NCBI GenBank assembly: GCA_003215315.1
Contig: QCKO01000006.1
Coordinates: 1 to 64,000, forward strand
Reading direction: 5' to 3'
DNA: 64,000 bases
From: Prochlorococcus sp. AG-409-P19
Lineage (GTDB): Bacteria; Cyanobacteriota; Cyanobacteriia; PCC-6307; Cyanobiaceae
Position numbers and translations under genes: made by a program. Shown here piece after piece: positions 20,809 through 32,678 of this stretch; position 1 is the stretch's first letter; each line of letters opens with the position of its first letter. Below the pieces are notes generated by a model. That model was given only the letters and a program-made list of their open reading frames with translations. It was not told the origin of the DNA and did no database searches.

Positions 20809-22151
20809 GTTAAAGCATTTAGTAAAGGCATTAATTTCCAATTCAACTCTTCAACTTCTTTTTCAGGATTTGAATCTGCAACAATTCCACAACCAGCATG
20901 AGCTTTGATTTTGTCCTTTTCAATGATAAGAGATCTAATCAAAATATTACTATCGAAAGTTCCATCCCATTTGATATGAAGCAAGGAACCGCAATATGCA
21001 CCCCTTGCAATAGGTTCTAATTCATAAATTCTTTGGCAAGCTCTAACTTTAGGTGCGCCTGTGATGGAACCTCCTGGCCATGATGCTTCTAATAGATCTA
21101 TCCATGTTTTGCTTTTGTGTAATTTCCCTTTGATAACTGATGTTAAGTGATGGACATGTGAATAACTTTCAAGACCCATTAGTTGTGAGACATGAATTGA
21201 GCCAAACTCACAGACTCGACCTAAATCATTACGTAGTAGATCAACAATCATGAGGTTTTCTGCTCGATCTTTTAAGCTAGTTATTAATTCAATTGCCATG
21301 TCAGCATCATTTTTCTTGTCTGATTTTCTTGTACGAGTTCCTTTGATTGGTCTAGTTTCAACTTCTCCTGTAGGTAATACTTTGAGAAATCTCTCAGGAG
21401 ATACTGATATAATTGCTTCGTTTTTAGCTAATCCTGCTCCTATAATTAATCCTCCAAATGGGGCAGGTGAATGCTTTCTGAGCCGCAAATAAAGGTTTAA
21501 TGGAGATACTTGTTTGGGTATTGATGTGGTGCAACAAGCTGTTAAATTAGCCTGGAAAATATCTCCTTTAGCAATTAATTCTTTTATGTATTTTACTTTT
21601 AATAAATAATCATTTTTAGATGTAAGCCATTCCCAAGAGCCAATTGGTATGCTTAAGGTACGATTTTTGGAGATTATAATTTTTCTGGTCGTATCTACTG
21701 AGACTTTCTTTAGGAAATTATTGATAATTTCTATTCGTTTTTTGTTATAACCTTCTATCCACAGTTGTTTTTTTTTCAGATCAAATTTTAAAATTGGATC
21801 ATGTGAACCTAGCCATAGAGTGGACATAGAGCTTTTTTTCCAAGGATTATTAGGTTCTGTCCATTTACCGGCTTCATAACTTAACCAACCGGTCCAATGA
21901 CCAGGTTTTAAACCCTTTAATATCTCGAAGGGATTTTTTGTTTTTTGTCGACTTGCAAGATCATGACAACAAATATGTTCTATAGGATCTATACCTAAAA
22001 GTGCCCATCTTCCAAATTCACTTTTGTCTCCATCAAGCCAGATAAAACCAGAAGGACCCCACTCTTCTATTAAGGCATGGGCAGCAATCTCGGGGGGTAA
22101 CCATTGAACAAGTATTTGACGAAATTTAGTCACGCTATTGAATTGCTGCAT
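20805..22151 (-). CDS. pabB: Aminodeoxychorismate synthase component I
   Basis: Chorismate-utilising enzyme that aminates chorismate to 4-amino-4-deoxychorismate using ammonia from a glutamine amidotransferase. The 448 residues contain the signature PIKGTRTR (with the catalytic lysine of PabB-type enzymes), [14 protein letters not shown] and [11 protein letters not shown]. Anthranilate synthase TrpE is the main alternative; the pabC partner argues for PabB. No pabA/trpG amidotransferase is in the window, so it presumably shares one encoded elsewhere. The start could be ATG 22151 (22-base overlap with queC) or GTG 22133, which gives a 4-base GTGA overlap with the queC stop. Confidence 0.88.
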   Translation of the reverse strand: MQQFNSVTKFRQILVQWLPPEIAAHALIEEWGPSGFIWLDGDKSEFGRWALLGIDPIEHICCHDLASRQKTKNPFEILKGLKPGHWTGWLSYEAGKWTEPNNPWKKSSMSTLWLGSHDPILKFDLKKKQLWIEGYNKKRIEIINNFLKKVSVDTTRKIIISKNRTLSIPIGSWEWLTSKNDYLLKVKYIKELIAKGDIFQANLTACCTTSIPKQVSPLNLYLRLRKHSPAPFGGLIIGAGLAKNEAIISVSPERFLKVLPTGEVETRPIKGTRTRKSDKKNDADMAIELITSLKDRAENLMIVDLLRNDLGRVCEFGSIHVSQLMGLESYSHVHHLTSVIKGKLHKSKTWIDLLEASWPGGSITGAPKVRACQRIYELEPIARGAYCGSLLHIKWDGTFDSNILIRSLIIEKDKIKAHAGCGIVADSNPEKEVEELNWKLMPLLNALT

Positions 22152-22810
22152 AAAGCACTTAGTCCTGCGTCAAATAATGCTTGATCTCTAATGCGACAAC
22201 TATCACACTTTCCACAAGGCTGACTCTTATCGCTATAGCAACTCCAGGTTTTTTGAATAGGCACTTTTAACCGTACAGCTTCTTGGATGATTTGAGACTT
22301 TTTCCAATAAATAAGAGGTGCCCATAGTTCTATAGCTTTGTCTTCTATACCTGCTTTGCTTGATAAATTTGCTAATTCTTGGAAGCAATGGAGATATTCG
22401 GGACGGCAATCCGGATATCCTGAATAATCTACAGCATTAATTCCTAAGGCAACTTGATCTGCCCCTAATGCTTCTGCGAGACTTAATCCAATCGCAATAA
22501 AAACGGTATTCCTACCAGGTACGTAGGTATTAGGAATTCCTTCTTTGTCTATTCCTTGTAAGGGTAGTTTTTCAGATAAATCAGTTAACGATGAACCACC
22601 CCACGAGGCTAGATTAATATCTACAATTTTGTGATCTAAAATCTTTAGTTCTTTTGCAATTGCACTGGCAGCTTTTAATTCATTTTGATGACGTTGACCA
22701 TAATTAAATGACAAACCTATTACTTTTTTACCGGCTTCTTTAGCCATGGCTGCAACTGTTGCTGAATCAATACCTCCTGATAAGAGTGCGACTGTTGTGG
22801 ATATTGACAT
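22130..22810 (-). CDS. queC: 7-cyano-7-deazaguanine synthase
   Basis: Converts 7-carboxy-7-deazaguanine and ammonia to preQ0 with ATP, for queuosine in tRNA. The 226 residues match QueC. The PP-loop SGGIDSAT is at residues 11-18, and four zinc-binding cysteines are Cys191, Cys199, Cys202 and Cys205 (SCYS and CGKCDSC). It follows queE by 55 bases and runs into pabB with an overlap, so folate and queuosine genes probably share a transcript. QueD and FolE are not in the window. Confidence 0.96.
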   Translation of the reverse strand: MSISTTVALLSGGIDSATVAAMAKEAGKKVIGLSFNYGQRHQNELKAASAIAKELKILDHKIVDINLASWGGSSLTDLSEKLPLQGIDKEGIPNTYVPGRNTVFIAIGLSLAEALGADQVALGINAVDYSGYPDCRPEYLHCFQELANLSSKAGIEDKAIELWAPLIYWKKSQIIQEAVRLKVPIQKTWSCYSDKSQPCGKCDSCRIRDQALFDAGLSALCSNSIA

Positions 22811-22865
22811 AGGAAATATTCTGTAATCAAACAGGGAATGGTAAAAAGAGAATAGGTAATTTCTT

Positions 22866-23504
22866 TTATAATATCCCTAACCATTTGTGTGTTTGCATAC
22901 TCAGACGCCATTGCGAATGTCTTTTAACGTATTCATAAGCAAGTTTTTGGCCTTTGACATGTTGCCATCCTGGTTGTAGGTACATTTGTGTATTGAGAGA
23001 ACTTTGATTCGCTATATGTGCCATTTTTTCTGCAAATTCCAGATCATCTTTACTATGTATTACAACTTTTAGTTCGTGACAAGCATGTAGGACATCGATG
23101 CGAGGAGGTGCATGTCGTTTTGGAGATACTGTTATCCAATCTGGATTACCACTTAATGGATCTACTCCGCTTGTTTCTATATGAATCGGCATAAGTTCGT
23201 TGTTTTTTTGAAAAGTTGCTTGTCTGATTTCGGTGCAAAGGTAATTTAAATTATGATGCAAAGGTTCTCCACCAGTGAGAACTAAAAATTTAGCGCCTAG
23301 CGTTTGTGCTTTTACGGCGTATTCTGCAAGGTTGCTTATGGTCTCTTTGGGGTGATTATCTGTAGACCAGGATTCTTTGGTATCGCACCAAGGACAACCA
23401 ACTTTACAGCTAGCTAATCGTATGAAAAAGGCGCTTTTACCGACATGTTTACCTTCTCCTTGGAGTGAATGAAAACATTCCACTACTGGTAGCAAACGCT
23501 CCAT
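22866..23504 (-). CDS. queE: 7-carboxy-7-deazaguanine synthase (radical SAM)
   Basis: Radical SAM enzyme that contracts the pterin ring of 6-carboxytetrahydropterin to 7-carboxy-7-deazaguanine, the step before QueC. The 212 residues have the CxxxCxxC cluster motif at Cys33, Cys37 and Cys40 (CKVGCPWC), followed by the TGGEPL motif in the SAM-binding region and GEG near residue 16. Its ATG abuts the pyrG stop (TAA then ATG with no gap), so translation may be coupled. Length and motifs are typical of QueE. Confidence 0.94.
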   Translation of the reverse strand: MERLLPVVECFHSLQGEGKHVGKSAFFIRLASCKVGCPWCDTKESWSTDNHPKETISNLAEYAVKAQTLGAKFLVLTGGEPLHHNLNYLCTEIRQATFQKNNELMPIHIETSGVDPLSGNPDWITVSPKRHAPPRIDVLHACHELKVVIHSKDDLEFAEKMAHIANQSSLNTQMYLQPGWQHVKGQKLAYEYVKRHSQWRLSMQTHKWLGIL

Positions 23505-25178
<1,674 letters not shown>

Positions 25179-25205
25179 CTAATGCATACTTAAAGCTACC
25201 TCGAT

Positions 25206-25248
25206 CTTCAAGAAGACCAACCTTTTAGTTGGTTTCTTTCAAGAAAGT
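25206..25248 (-). terminator. Hairpin between aspS and pyrG
   Basis: ACCAAC (25216-25221) and GTTGGT (25228-25233) form a six-base stem with a six-base loop. On each side sits a small palindrome: CTTCAAGAAG (25206-25215) and CTTTCAAGAAAG (25237-25248). The hairpin lies just after the aspS stop on the minus strand, and the sequence beyond it is only partly T-rich (CTTCTT). A terminator or attenuator for aspS is plausible, but the stem is short and the tract is interrupted. Confidence 0.4.
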
Positions 25249-25251
25249 TAC

Positions 25252-27090
25252 TTATTCATCACCATTTAATGAATTTTGATCAACCCATGTTGATTTTATA
25301 TGCAGTTCTTTAAATTGCTTTTCATCTACTTGATCTGGAGCTTGTGTCATTAAGCATCTTGCTTGTTGCGTTTTTGGGAAGGCGATTGTATCTCGTATTG
25401 AATCTTCATTTGTCAGAAGCATCACCAGACGATCTAATCCATATGCGATCCCTCCATGAGGCGGGGCACCAGTAGCGAGTGCTTCAATAAGAAATCCAAA
25501 TTGCTTTTGTGCTTCTTTAGGAGGCAGACCAATAGTTTTTAATACTTCTTTTTGTAATTCTGGATTATGTATGCGTAATGACCCTCCTCCAATTTCTAGT
25601 CCATTTAAGACGAGGTCGTAGGCTTGTGCTCTAGCAGTAGGAAGCTTTTCTTTCCATAAGTTTTTGTCCTCTCCAATATCTGAGGCATTTGGAGCACAGA
25701 AAGGATGATGCAAAGCTTCAAGGCGCTTTTCTTCTGAGTTTTCTTCAAACATAGGGAAATCAATTACCCAAACAAAGTTCCATTGGGCTTTAGAGAATGC
25801 TTTTGGAATAAGCCCTAAGTCTTTAGCTATAAATTGTCTAACACGATCTAGTGTTCTATTTACGATTGCACTGGTGCCAGCTCCGAAAAGTAGTAAATCT
25901 CCTGCCGAAGCATTTGTTTTTTTAAGCAGTTGTTTTTTTTCAGAATCATTTAAATTATCTTTAATGGCTCCAATAGTATCTATTTCATTGCCTTCTCGAA
26001 CCCTTATAAAAGCAAGCCCTCCAGCACCTGCTTTTTGAGCTTCGGTAAAAATATCTCCACCAGGTTTAATCCTGACGTTACTTATCTTTTCATTCCCTTG
26101 TGGAATATTTATGCATTTTACGCATCCACCAGATGCAATTGCATTTGAAAAAACTTTAAATCCACTATCAATTAATAGATCACTTGTATCTATTAATTTT
26201 AAACCATATCTTGTATCTGGCCTGTCTGTTCCATAATTGTTCATTGCTTCTTGCCATGTCATTCTAGGAAAAGGAGTTTTTAATTTGATTCCTTTAATCT
26301 CTTTCCAAATAAAAGTAATTAATTGTTCATTTAGTTCAAGTATTTCTTCTTGGCTCATAAAACTCATTTCTATATCTAATTGTGTAAATTCAGGCTGTCT
26401 ATCTGATCGAAGATCTTCATCACGGAAGCAACGAGCTACTTGGTAGTAGCGCTCTAATCCACCCACCATGAGTAATTGTTTAAATAATTGTGGAGATTGA
26501 GGCAATGCAAATGATTCACCTCCGCAAACTCTTGATGGCACCAAGTAATCTCTCGCCCCTTCAGGAGTGGATCGCGTTAAAATTGGGGTTTCTACTTCTA
26601 TAAACTCTTGATTTTCTAAATATTTTCGAGCTGATTTGATTGTTTGATGTCGTAATTTCAAATTATTTTGCATTCTTTCTTTTCTTAGGTCTAAATAACG
26701 ATGACGAAGTCGTATTTCTTCTTTAACTGATTCATCATCATGACTAGAGACGGAAAATGGAAGACTATTTGTAACAGAATTCAGGACCTCTATTTTTTCT
26801 GCAAGAAGTTCAATATTTCCTGTAGCAAGTTTGGAATTAATGGCATCTGTTGGACGTGATCTAATTTCGCCTGATACATATATTACGGACTCATTACGAA
26901 GTTTTTCAGCAATCCTGAATAAGGCTTGCCCTTTATCTGGATCAACTGTGATTTGAGTGGTACCGGTTCGATCTCTCAGATCAATAAAAATTACCCCGCC
27001 ATGATCTCTGCGTCTGTCTACCCAGCCACATAGCTGAACATTTGCCCCTATGTCTGAGGTGCGCAGTTCTCCACAACTATTGCTGCGCAT
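25252..27090 (-). CDS. aspS: Aspartyl-tRNA synthetase
   Basis: Class II aminoacyl-tRNA synthetase charging tRNA-Asp. The 612 residues show an N-terminal OB-fold anticodon-binding domain ([23 protein letters not shown]), motif 2 ([25 protein letters not shown], given here as key words only), the bacterial GAD insertion domain, and motif 3 ([13 protein letters not shown]). Length and the insertion domain identify the bacterial AspRS type. Cyanobacterial AspRS may also charge tRNA-Asn; the sequence read by eye does not settle this. It is followed by pyrG. Confidence 0.97.
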   Translation of the reverse strand: MRSNSCGELRTSDIGANVQLCGWVDRRRDHGGVIFIDLRDRTGTTQITVDPDKGQALFRIAEKLRNESVIYVSGEIRSRPTDAINSKLATGNIELLAEKIEVLNSVTNSLPFSVSSHDDESVKEEIRLRHRYLDLRKERMQNNLKLRHQTIKSARKYLENQEFIEVETPILTRSTPEGARDYLVPSRVCGGESFALPQSPQLFKQLLMVGGLERYYQVARCFRDEDLRSDRQPEFTQLDIEMSFMSQEEILELNEQLITFIWKEIKGIKLKTPFPRMTWQEAMNNYGTDRPDTRYGLKLIDTSDLLIDSGFKVFSNAIASGGCVKCINIPQGNEKISNVRIKPGGDIFTEAQKAGAGGLAFIRVREGNEIDTIGAIKDNLNDSEKKQLLKKTNASAGDLLLFGAGTSAIVNRTLDRVRQFIAKDLGLIPKAFSKAQWNFVWVIDFPMFEENSEEKRLEALHHPFCAPNASDIGEDKNLWKEKLPTARAQAYDLVLNGLEIGGGSLRIHNPELQKEVLKTIGLPPKEAQKQFGFLIEALATGAPPHGGIAYGLDRLVMLLTNEDSIRDTIAFPKTQQARCLMTQAPDQVDEKQFKELHIKSTWVDQNSLNGDE

Positions 27091-27158
27091 GAGAAATCAA
27101 TACATGTAAATAATGAGTTTCCCATAAAGGCTGTCTTTTGTGTATTGGGATATTCTTT

Positions 27159-28280
27159 TTAAACTTTTGATTTTTTATAAAAAGGTTTTTTGACAATCGT
27201 TGCCATCTCTTCTTTATTTCGAATTTGTACTTGTAATTCAGTTCCTACCTCTGAGAATTCTATTGGTATATAAGCTAAAGCAATAGCTTTTTTGAGTGTT
27301 GGGGACCAGCTACCGCTTGTTATATGACCTATATCTTCCAAGTCCTTCATGATTTTGTGGCCTTTTCGAGCAATTGCTCTGGTTTCCATTTGAAGGCCAA
27401 TTAATTTTTTTCTTATACCTTCTTTCGCTTGTTTCTCTAACGCTTGGCGGCCAATAAAATCGGAAGGCATTTCTAAGTTGACTAACCATCCTAATCCTGC
27501 TTCAAAAGGTGTGGTTTCTGTATTGATCTCGTTTCCATATAAATGCATTGCAGCTTCAAGTCTAAGAGTGTCTCTTGCCCCTAGCCCGCATGGTTGTAAG
27601 TCCTTATTTATAAGTGTTTCCCAAATTGATTGTGCAGAGTTTGGAGGTAAAAGACATTCGAAACCATCTTCTCCGGTATAACCAGTACGTGCAATAAATA
27701 TAGAACTTGTAGGATAATCTTGGTTTGTTTTGAGTTGGATTCGTCTATGACTAAAACGTGGTAATTGTAGTAGAGATTCATTACAAATTTCTTCTAATAC
27801 TTTTCGTGAATTTGGACCTTGAATAGCAATTAAAGAACCGCCCTGCTTATAGTCAGAGATTGATATATTTTTGCTTTTAAGATTTGATTCTAACCATTGC
27901 CTGTCGCAATCCGTTGTTCCTGCATTGATTACTAAAACTAGTTGTTCTTTGTCTTCATTATTAACGCCTAAATCATAAATTATCAGATCATCAATAATGC
28001 CACCATTTTGATTTAGGAATACTGAGTAACAAGCTTCGCCTTCTCCGATTCTGAAAAGGTCTGTTGGTACCATTGTTTGCAGAGCCTCTTTTGCGTTTTT
28101 ACCTTCAAGTAGAAGAATTCCCATATGAGAGATATCGAATACACCTGCATTTTTTCGTACTTCTTCATGCTCTTTTATCAAGCTTGAGAATTGCATAGGC
28201 ATTTCCCAGCCTGCGAAAGGCACCATTTTGCACCCAATTTTTTCGCATTGCTCGAAAAGAGGAGTTTTTTTTAGAGTCAT
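27159..28280 (-). CDS. gcvT: Aminomethyltransferase (glycine cleavage T protein)
   Basis: T protein of the glycine cleavage system: it takes the methylamine group from the lipoyl arm of GcvH, releases ammonia and forms 5,10-methylene-THF. The 373 residues (ATG at 28280; a TTG four codons upstream is also open) contain PFAGWEMPMQ near residue 20, GVFDISHMG, GYTGEDGFE and the GLGARDTLRLEA motif. GcvH and GcvP are about 20 kb away on the other strand, so the system is split. A 109-base spacer with no recognised riboswitch separates it from the divergent small Cys-rich gene. Confidence 0.95.
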   Translation of the reverse strand: MTLKKTPLFEQCEKIGCKMVPFAGWEMPMQFSSLIKEHEEVRKNAGVFDISHMGILLLEGKNAKEALQTMVPTDLFRIGEGEACYSVFLNQNGGIIDDLIIYDLGVNNEDKEQLVLVINAGTTDCDRQWLESNLKSKNISISDYKQGGSLIAIQGPNSRKVLEEICNESLLQLPRFSHRRIQLKTNQDYPTSSIFIARTGYTGEDGFECLLPPNSAQSIWETLINKDLQPCGLGARDTLRLEAAMHLYGNEINTETTPFEAGLGWLVNLEMPSDFIGRQALEKQAKEGIRKKLIGLQMETRAIARKGHKIMKDLEDIGHITSGSWSPTLKKAIALAYIPIEFSEVGTELQVQIRNKEEMATIVKKPFYKKSKV

Positions 28281-28401
28281 ATTCTTTTTCAAGGTCCTTT
28301 CCAGGTATTCAGGGGCTTATGAAAGATTTAGTTGATGAATTTAATCCTTTGTGGCTTGATATGGAAAGTCTGACTAATCTATAAGTCTTGGGCTGTGTCC
28401 A

Positions 28402-28635
28402 ATGACTTTAGAAAAATGTTGTAGAACTTGTAAGCACTGCGTCGCAGTTCAGCAAAATCTGCTTATGCAATGTCGGTTAAGAACAATAACTATTCATTCT
28501 GAGATATCCTCATTTGCTTTTTGCCACCATTGGATGAGGAAATCTCCAATCTTACCAAAGCCAGAAAAGCAAAATGAGACTTATATTGATCAACAATTAG
28601 ACTTTGGTAAAGTACTTGTACCAAGTGATAAGTAA
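28402..28635 (+). CDS. Small Cys-rich protein of unknown function
   Basis: A 77-residue protein that I do not recognise. It begins with a cluster of cysteines (Cys6, Cys7, Cys10, Cys13), then has Cys24 and Cys41; CxxC at 10-13 plus Cys24 and Cys41-x-x-Trp suggest a single metal site (zinc or Fe-S), perhaps a zinc-ribbon-like fold. The rest is short and hydrophilic. It lies alone between the divergent gcvT and the convergent agmatinase-family gene. The cysteine spacing and clean open frame argue for a real gene. No strong ribosome-binding site precedes the ATG. Confidence 0.6.
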   Translation: MTLEKCCRTCKHCVAVQQNLLMQCRLRTITIHSEISSFAFCHHWMRKSPILPKPEKQNETYIDQQLDFGKVLVPSDK

Positions 28636-28654
28636 TTTAGAATAATATTTAATC

Positions 28655-29548
28655 TTATTTACTTAATAACATAATTAAAGTTCTAGCTACTTTTGCTGCG
28701 ACGATACTACTGACGCCTGTTGGGTCTATTTGAGGTGATAATTCAACAATATCTGCGCCAATAATATGATGATTTTTTAAAATATTTATTATTGCTTCGA
28801 AATCATTCCAGAAATATCCACCAGGTTCTGGTGTTCCTGTCCCAGGCATTATACTTGGATCAAACCAATCGAGATCTAAAGTAATATAAATAGGTGTATC
28901 CAGATGTTTATTCAGCCTCTTCTTTAAAGTTTGAAATTTATCTATTGAATTATAAGGAATAAGTCTATTTTCTAAATCCATTTCTTTAAACTCGAGTTTA
29001 GTTCCACTTCTAATTGCTATTTGTAAGAGTTGATTATTTGGAAGAATCTCTAAACATCTCCTCATAGTACAAGCATGATTATGCCTGCTTCCTAACCATT
29101 CATTTCTTAGATCGGCATGTGCATCAAGTTGTATCATCATCATTTCAGGGTAGATATCTTTGATTGCATCAATTGCACCTGTTGTTATTGAATGCTCCCC
29201 TCCAAAAAGTAATGGTTTTAATCCTTTTTCTAATAACTCTTTAGTAGTATTTTTTGTCGCTTCAATAATTGGTTCAGGTGCTCCATGAGTAATGTTGATA
29301 GAACCAAAATCAACAAAATCTAACTCTTCTAAATCCATGTCTAAAAGAGGAGAATAGGTTTCTAGTCCATTGCTAACTTCTCTAATCGCTGATGGACCAA
29401 ATCTTGCCCCAGGTCGAAATGACGTTGTTCCATCATATGGAATCCCAAAGATACCTACTTTGCAATTTTCAGGATTCCTTTGTGCACTCATAAAGATTGC
29501 TCCTTCGTTATTAAAAGAGCTTTTATTCTTTTCATTATGAAATTTCAT
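28655..29548 (-). CDS. speB: Ureohydrolase, probable agmatinase
   Basis: Binuclear manganese ureohydrolase of 297 residues. The metal-binding motifs are all present: GGEHS at 116-120 (His119), DAHAD at 142-146, and DLDWFD at 225-230. The N-terminal [16 protein letters not shown] segment fits agmatinases (agmatine to putrescine plus urea). Cyanobacterial relatives include guanidine hydrolases, so the substrate is not proven. Co-location with speE supports a polyamine role. It overlaps speE by 14 bases; mazG heads the three-gene run. Confidence 0.82.
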   Translation of the reverse strand: MKFHNEKNKSSFNNEGAIFMSAQRNPENCKVGIFGIPYDGTTSFRPGARFGPSAIREVSNGLETYSPLLDMDLEELDFVDFGSINITHGAPEPIIEATKNTTKELLEKGLKPLLFGGEHSITTGAIDAIKDIYPEMMMIQLDAHADLRNEWLGSRHNHACTMRRCLEILPNNQLLQIAIRSGTKLEFKEMDLENRLIPYNSIDKFQTLKKRLNKHLDTPIYITLDLDWFDPSIMPGTGTPEPGGYFWNDFEAIINILKNHHIIGADIVELSPQIDPTGVSSIVAAKVARTLIMLLSK

Positions 29549-30440
29549 GTTTCAGTTTTTTTTCTATAAATGCTGGCATAGCAATAAAAGCACCTTTTTG
29601 CCAGCGGGGACTCCAAAGATGACAATTTCTAGAGATAAACTCCGCCCGTTTTTTTAGTGGATTCAAGTATCTGGGCTCATTCATTGATGCAAAAGTCCAA
29701 CTCCACCAACCGCTGGGGTACATCGGCACCCATCCATACATAGGATCTGCATGATCAAAGATGTCCCGCAAAGTTTTCACAATTTGTATATGTACTTTTT
29801 CAAATGCTTCTGGAGATTCGCTTTGTGTTGCAAACACACCTCCTGGTCGTAAAATTCTCGAACAGGCCTCAAAAAATCTTTTGTTATATAAACCTTTTGC
29901 AGGTCCGATAGGGTCTGAACCATCAATAATAATTACATCATAAGTATTATTTTTTGCCTCGTTAACCCATTTAATACCATCTTTTATTTGTAAGTTCAGT
30001 CGTTTATCCTTCCAAGCTTTTCCTCCTATATCACCTAAGTATTGCTTGCTTAAGTCAATCACTTTTGAATCAATTTCAATTAAATCTAATTGTTTGACAT
30101 CTTTGTGCATTAGGCATTCTCTAGCGCTTCCTCCATCACCACCTCCAATAATGAGAACCTTTTGTATTCTGTGTGCACTACACATTGCAGTTTGCACCAG
30201 ACATTCGTGATAATATTTTTCTTGTTTTCCTGCTACCATCCAACAATTATCAAGCATCAGGCTAGTTCCGTAATTATCTGACTCAATAATTTTTATTGTT
30301 TGGAAGTCACTTGATTCTTCTTTGATTATTCTTCCTTTTAGTCCATACCTAACGCCAAGATGTGTTTCATAAATCCATTCATTTTGGCTGTTTTCGTTTA
30401 AAAGATTCTTCACTTTATTTGGGTTCCTTATGATCTGCAT
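29535..30440 (-). CDS. speE: Spermidine synthase-like aminopropyltransferase
   Basis: Transfers an aminopropyl group from decarboxylated SAM to putrescine. The 301 residues have the nucleotide-binding GGGDGG at 99-104 and DGSDPIGPA, the latter with Gly where DSSDP is common. The usual LDGxxQxTxxDExxYHE segment reads [10 protein letters not shown] followed by QEKYYHE, a variant of the gate loop, so substrate choice may differ. The first 20 residues come from a start that overlaps mazG by 26 bases; homologues usually begin near [14 protein letters not shown]. It sits between mazG and speB in one transcript. Confidence 0.85.
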   Translation of the reverse strand: MQIIRNPNKVKNLLNENSQNEWIYETHLGVRYGLKGRIIKEESSDFQTIKIIESDNYGTSLMLDNCWMVAGKQEKYYHECLVQTAMCSAHRIQKVLIIGGGDGGSARECLMHKDVKQLDLIEIDSKVIDLSKQYLGDIGGKAWKDKRLNLQIKDGIKWVNEAKNNTYDVIIIDGSDPIGPAKGLYNKRFFEACSRILRPGGVFATQSESPEAFEKVHIQIVKTLRDIFDHADPMYGWVPMYPSGWWSWTFASMNEPRYLNPLKKRAEFISRNCHLWSPRWQKGAFIAMPAFIEKKLKHEIS

Positions 30441-31236
30441 TTTTGGCTTGCTGCCAATATTCTCTCATCCTTTTGTGTGTAATATTGCTAATGTCATAAT
30501 TAACTGTTTTTTCTATAAAAGATAGTCGGTTAAGAATCTTTTTATTTGTTGACATTAACCCTTCTTCGGGATTGAGTTTATACCAACGTGCGAGATTTAT
30601 TAGCGTAAATAATATGTCACCAAGTTCCGCTTCTGCCTCTTCAAGTAGATTAGACTTTAATGCTGTTTTAAGTTCAGCAAATTCTTCATCAATTTTATTC
30701 CAAATATCATTTTCTTCAGTCCATTCTAACCCTACAGTTGCTACTTTGTTTGATATTGAGAATGCTGCATTAGTAGCAGATTGTGATCTAATTTTGACTT
30801 TCAATTGGTCACTTATAGGGCTTAAGGAGTTCGATGATTTTTTTTCTTTAGCTTTGATTTTTTCCCAATTATTATTAACCTCTTCAATACTAATAAGTTC
30901 TCTTTTTTTAAATACATGTGGATGTCTACGAATTAACTTCTGATTTATTTCTTCAATAACATCAGAGAAGTTAAATTTTTTTTCTTCTGACGCGATTTGT
31001 GCATGCAAAACTACTTGTAACAAAAGATCTCCTAGTTCTTCTTTGATTTCTTTAGTATTTTCCTCTCTAATAGCATCTGCAACTTCATACGCTTCTTCGA
31101 TGACAAATGGAATTAGAGATTTATGAGTTTGCTCAATATCCCATGGACATCCTGAATCTCGATCACGTAACTGCTTGACAATGTTAACAAGATTATTAAT
31201 TGCTGTATTTAGTGATTTGTTGAATTGAGGGTTCAT
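30415..31236 (-). CDS. mazG: Nucleoside triphosphate pyrophosphohydrolase
   Basis: House-cleaning NTP pyrophosphatase that hydrolyses (d)NTPs to NMP and PPi. The 273 residues contain two MazG domains. The first has [15 protein letters not shown] and the [10 protein letters not shown] helix with the paired acidic metal ligands (EELGDLLLQ); the second, weaker domain lies at about residues 165-240 with [13 protein letters not shown]. Full-length two-domain organisation matches E. coli MazG. It is the first gene of the mazG-speE-speB group. Confidence 0.93.
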   Translation of the reverse strand: MNPQFNKSLNTAINNLVNIVKQLRDRDSGCPWDIEQTHKSLIPFVIEEAYEVADAIREENTKEIKEELGDLLLQVVLHAQIASEEKKFNFSDVIEEINQKLIRRHPHVFKKRELISIEEVNNNWEKIKAKEKKSSNSLSPISDQLKVKIRSQSATNAAFSISNKVATVGLEWTEENDIWNKIDEEFAELKTALKSNLLEEAEAELGDILFTLINLARWYKLNPEEGLMSTNKKILNRLSFIEKTVNYDISNITHKRMREYWQQAKNADHKEPK

Positions 31237-31380
31237 TATGAGCTTTTGCTGACGATTGATTTTCTGTATATCTATTTATTTTCACATGGTTGATAGCCTA
31301 ATTTCTTATTTTTTTAAATATGGTGTCGTTTAGGTATTACAGTGTGTGGGAACATTCATCTTGAGAATGACTTTATACAT

Positions 31381-31452
<72 letters not shown>

Positions 31453-31841
31453 TATCAGATGAATTCCTCTCGAACAGAACATCTTCGACTAGTTAGTGTC
31501 TTCTTATTAGAGGCTTCTATATAAGGTTTCCAGATGCTTTCAAGCAAGGCTTAGTTTCAAATGCATAGATTGCCTTCAGGGCTCTTCTAGATAGCTCTGA
31601 TGTGTGATTGATTGAGTATTAGTTTCTTTGATTACTGTGTCTGGTTCTGACGAGAATAATTACATTTGTAAAAAGGATAAAAGTTGAATGCTTGTGGATA
31701 TTTGAGTCATATTGTCTTAATAACACTTTCTCGATTAGATGATCATATGTTGCTTAGGCTCTATGTTTAGCTCAACAACAAAACATTCCCCTTAGTCCTT
31801 ATATCAAAAGGGTTTTGAAGGAATTATTATGAATGATGCTG
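31453..31841. other. Largest apparently gene-free gap (389 bases)
   Basis: Between tRNA-Val and the small acidic-protein gene I see no frame longer than about 30 codons on either strand. Weak inverted repeats are present: AAGGC (31546-31550) with GCCTT (31572-31576), and CCCTT with AAGGG near 31790-31812 followed by TTTT on the plus strand. None is convincing as a known RNA; the signature sequences of RNase P RNA, SRP RNA and the tmRNA tag are absent. For such a compact genome the gap is large, so an unannotated small RNA is possible. Confidence 0.3.
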
Positions 31842-32093
31842 TTAATCTTCTGGAAATAATAAAGTTGATAATTCTTCTGGGTCTACTTCATAAACACGCG
31901 CCAAGCTTGTTTCAATAGCGCTGGTAACATCTCCAGGCAAGAATCTCATGGCATTTAATGCATCATCTGCAATTTCATCAGTAAGGAGCGTGTCTTCTGT
32001 ACTTAGTTTTTCGTCATTAATTACGGCAATTACCCAGCTTTGGTAAGAGTAGACAAGGTCAGAGAATTCTAATTCAGGGTCATTTAGATCCAT
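31842..32093 (-). CDS. Small acidic conserved-looking protein
   Basis: An 83-residue acidic protein that I cannot assign. It has no cysteine and no membrane segment; the C-terminal half (ALNAMRFLPGDVTSAIETSLARVYEVDPEEL in outline) looks helical. It resembles short hypothetical proteins common in cyanobacteria, but no motif gives a function. It has an ATG start, is divergent from the 155-residue gene with a 54-base spacer, and faces the tRNA-Val gap. A coding gene is likely from composition and even codon use. Confidence 0.6.
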   Translation of the reverse strand: MDLNDPELEFSDLVYSYQSWVIAVINDEKLSTEDTLLTDEIADDALNAMRFLPGDVTSAIETSLARVYEVDPEELSTLLFPED

Positions 32094-32147
32094 GATCGAG
32101 CAAACTGCTAATGACAGTCAACACTAGTTTGGCTTTATATGGAGTAA

Positions 32148-32615
32148 ATGTCTGCCATGGAACAAAACTCTCATACTGCAATTCAGGCGAAAATATTTGA
32201 TTTTGCTTTATTGGAGTTGATATATAGCAAAAGAGATTTTTTTAAACCTCATTGGACATTAGAAAGTTGGGCTAAGTTTTTAATATGGTTGACTTTGAAC
32301 TGCGGGCTATCTGGAGATAAAGAAAGTCTTGAATTTTTTGCGGATTCGTTGGGTTCTTCACTTACAAAAAGAATGCGAAGAGTTTTTTTTGAAAGGAAGA
32401 TAGAAGATTTGCTCTTGCATCTAATGGCTGATCCTTCAGAGCAAATGGTTGTCATAATGCCTTTAACAAAAGGGGTAGTTCTTCAAGACAGTGTTGTTTT
32501 GCAAGCACTAGATATTGTTGGATTGAGCGATAGAGTTGTTTTGGATCGTTCTTCTTGGGGTAAACATGATTCGCTAATAGCGATCCCTTGGAATCCTTTA
32601 GATCGTGACAGTTGA
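32148..32615 (+). CDS. Hypothetical protein upstream of valS
   Basis: A 155-residue protein that I do not recognise. It is a mixed helical protein without cysteine pairs or a signal peptide; the sequence TLESWAKFLIWLTLNCGLSG and the C-terminal LDRSSWGKHDSLIAIPWNPLD are its most distinctive parts. GGAG ends three bases before the first ATG (32148), while a second ATG lies three codons in (32157). It is the first gene before valS on the same strand, 63 bases apart, and may be co-transcribed with it. Confidence 0.65.
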   Translation: MSAMEQNSHTAIQAKIFDFALLELIYSKRDFFKPHWTLESWAKFLIWLTLNCGLSGDKESLEFFADSLGSSLTKRMRRVFFERKIEDLLLHLMADPSEQMVVIMPLTKGVVLQDSVVLQALDIVGLSDRVVLDRSSWGKHDSLIAIPWNPLDRDS

Positions 32616-32678
32616 AATTTTTGCAAACACGAATTGCGTAATGGTTTGCGAGCATGGTTTGAATGATTTTGTTTTTCT

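Noticed and set aside
28319..28384. A 21-codon plus-strand frame (MKDLVDEF...) in the gcvT spacer
   Set aside because: Very short, only a weak GGGG ahead of the ATG, and no further support; chance frames of this size are common.
28281..28401. Possible glycine riboswitch ahead of gcvT
   Set aside because: I looked for the conserved core of the glycine aptamer on the minus strand and did not see it; gcvH and gcvP upstream regions also lack it.
31829..31918. A 29-codon plus-strand frame with AAGGA ahead of the ATG
   Set aside because: It mostly lies antisense to the 83-residue protein gene, which looks better as a gene; likely coincidence.
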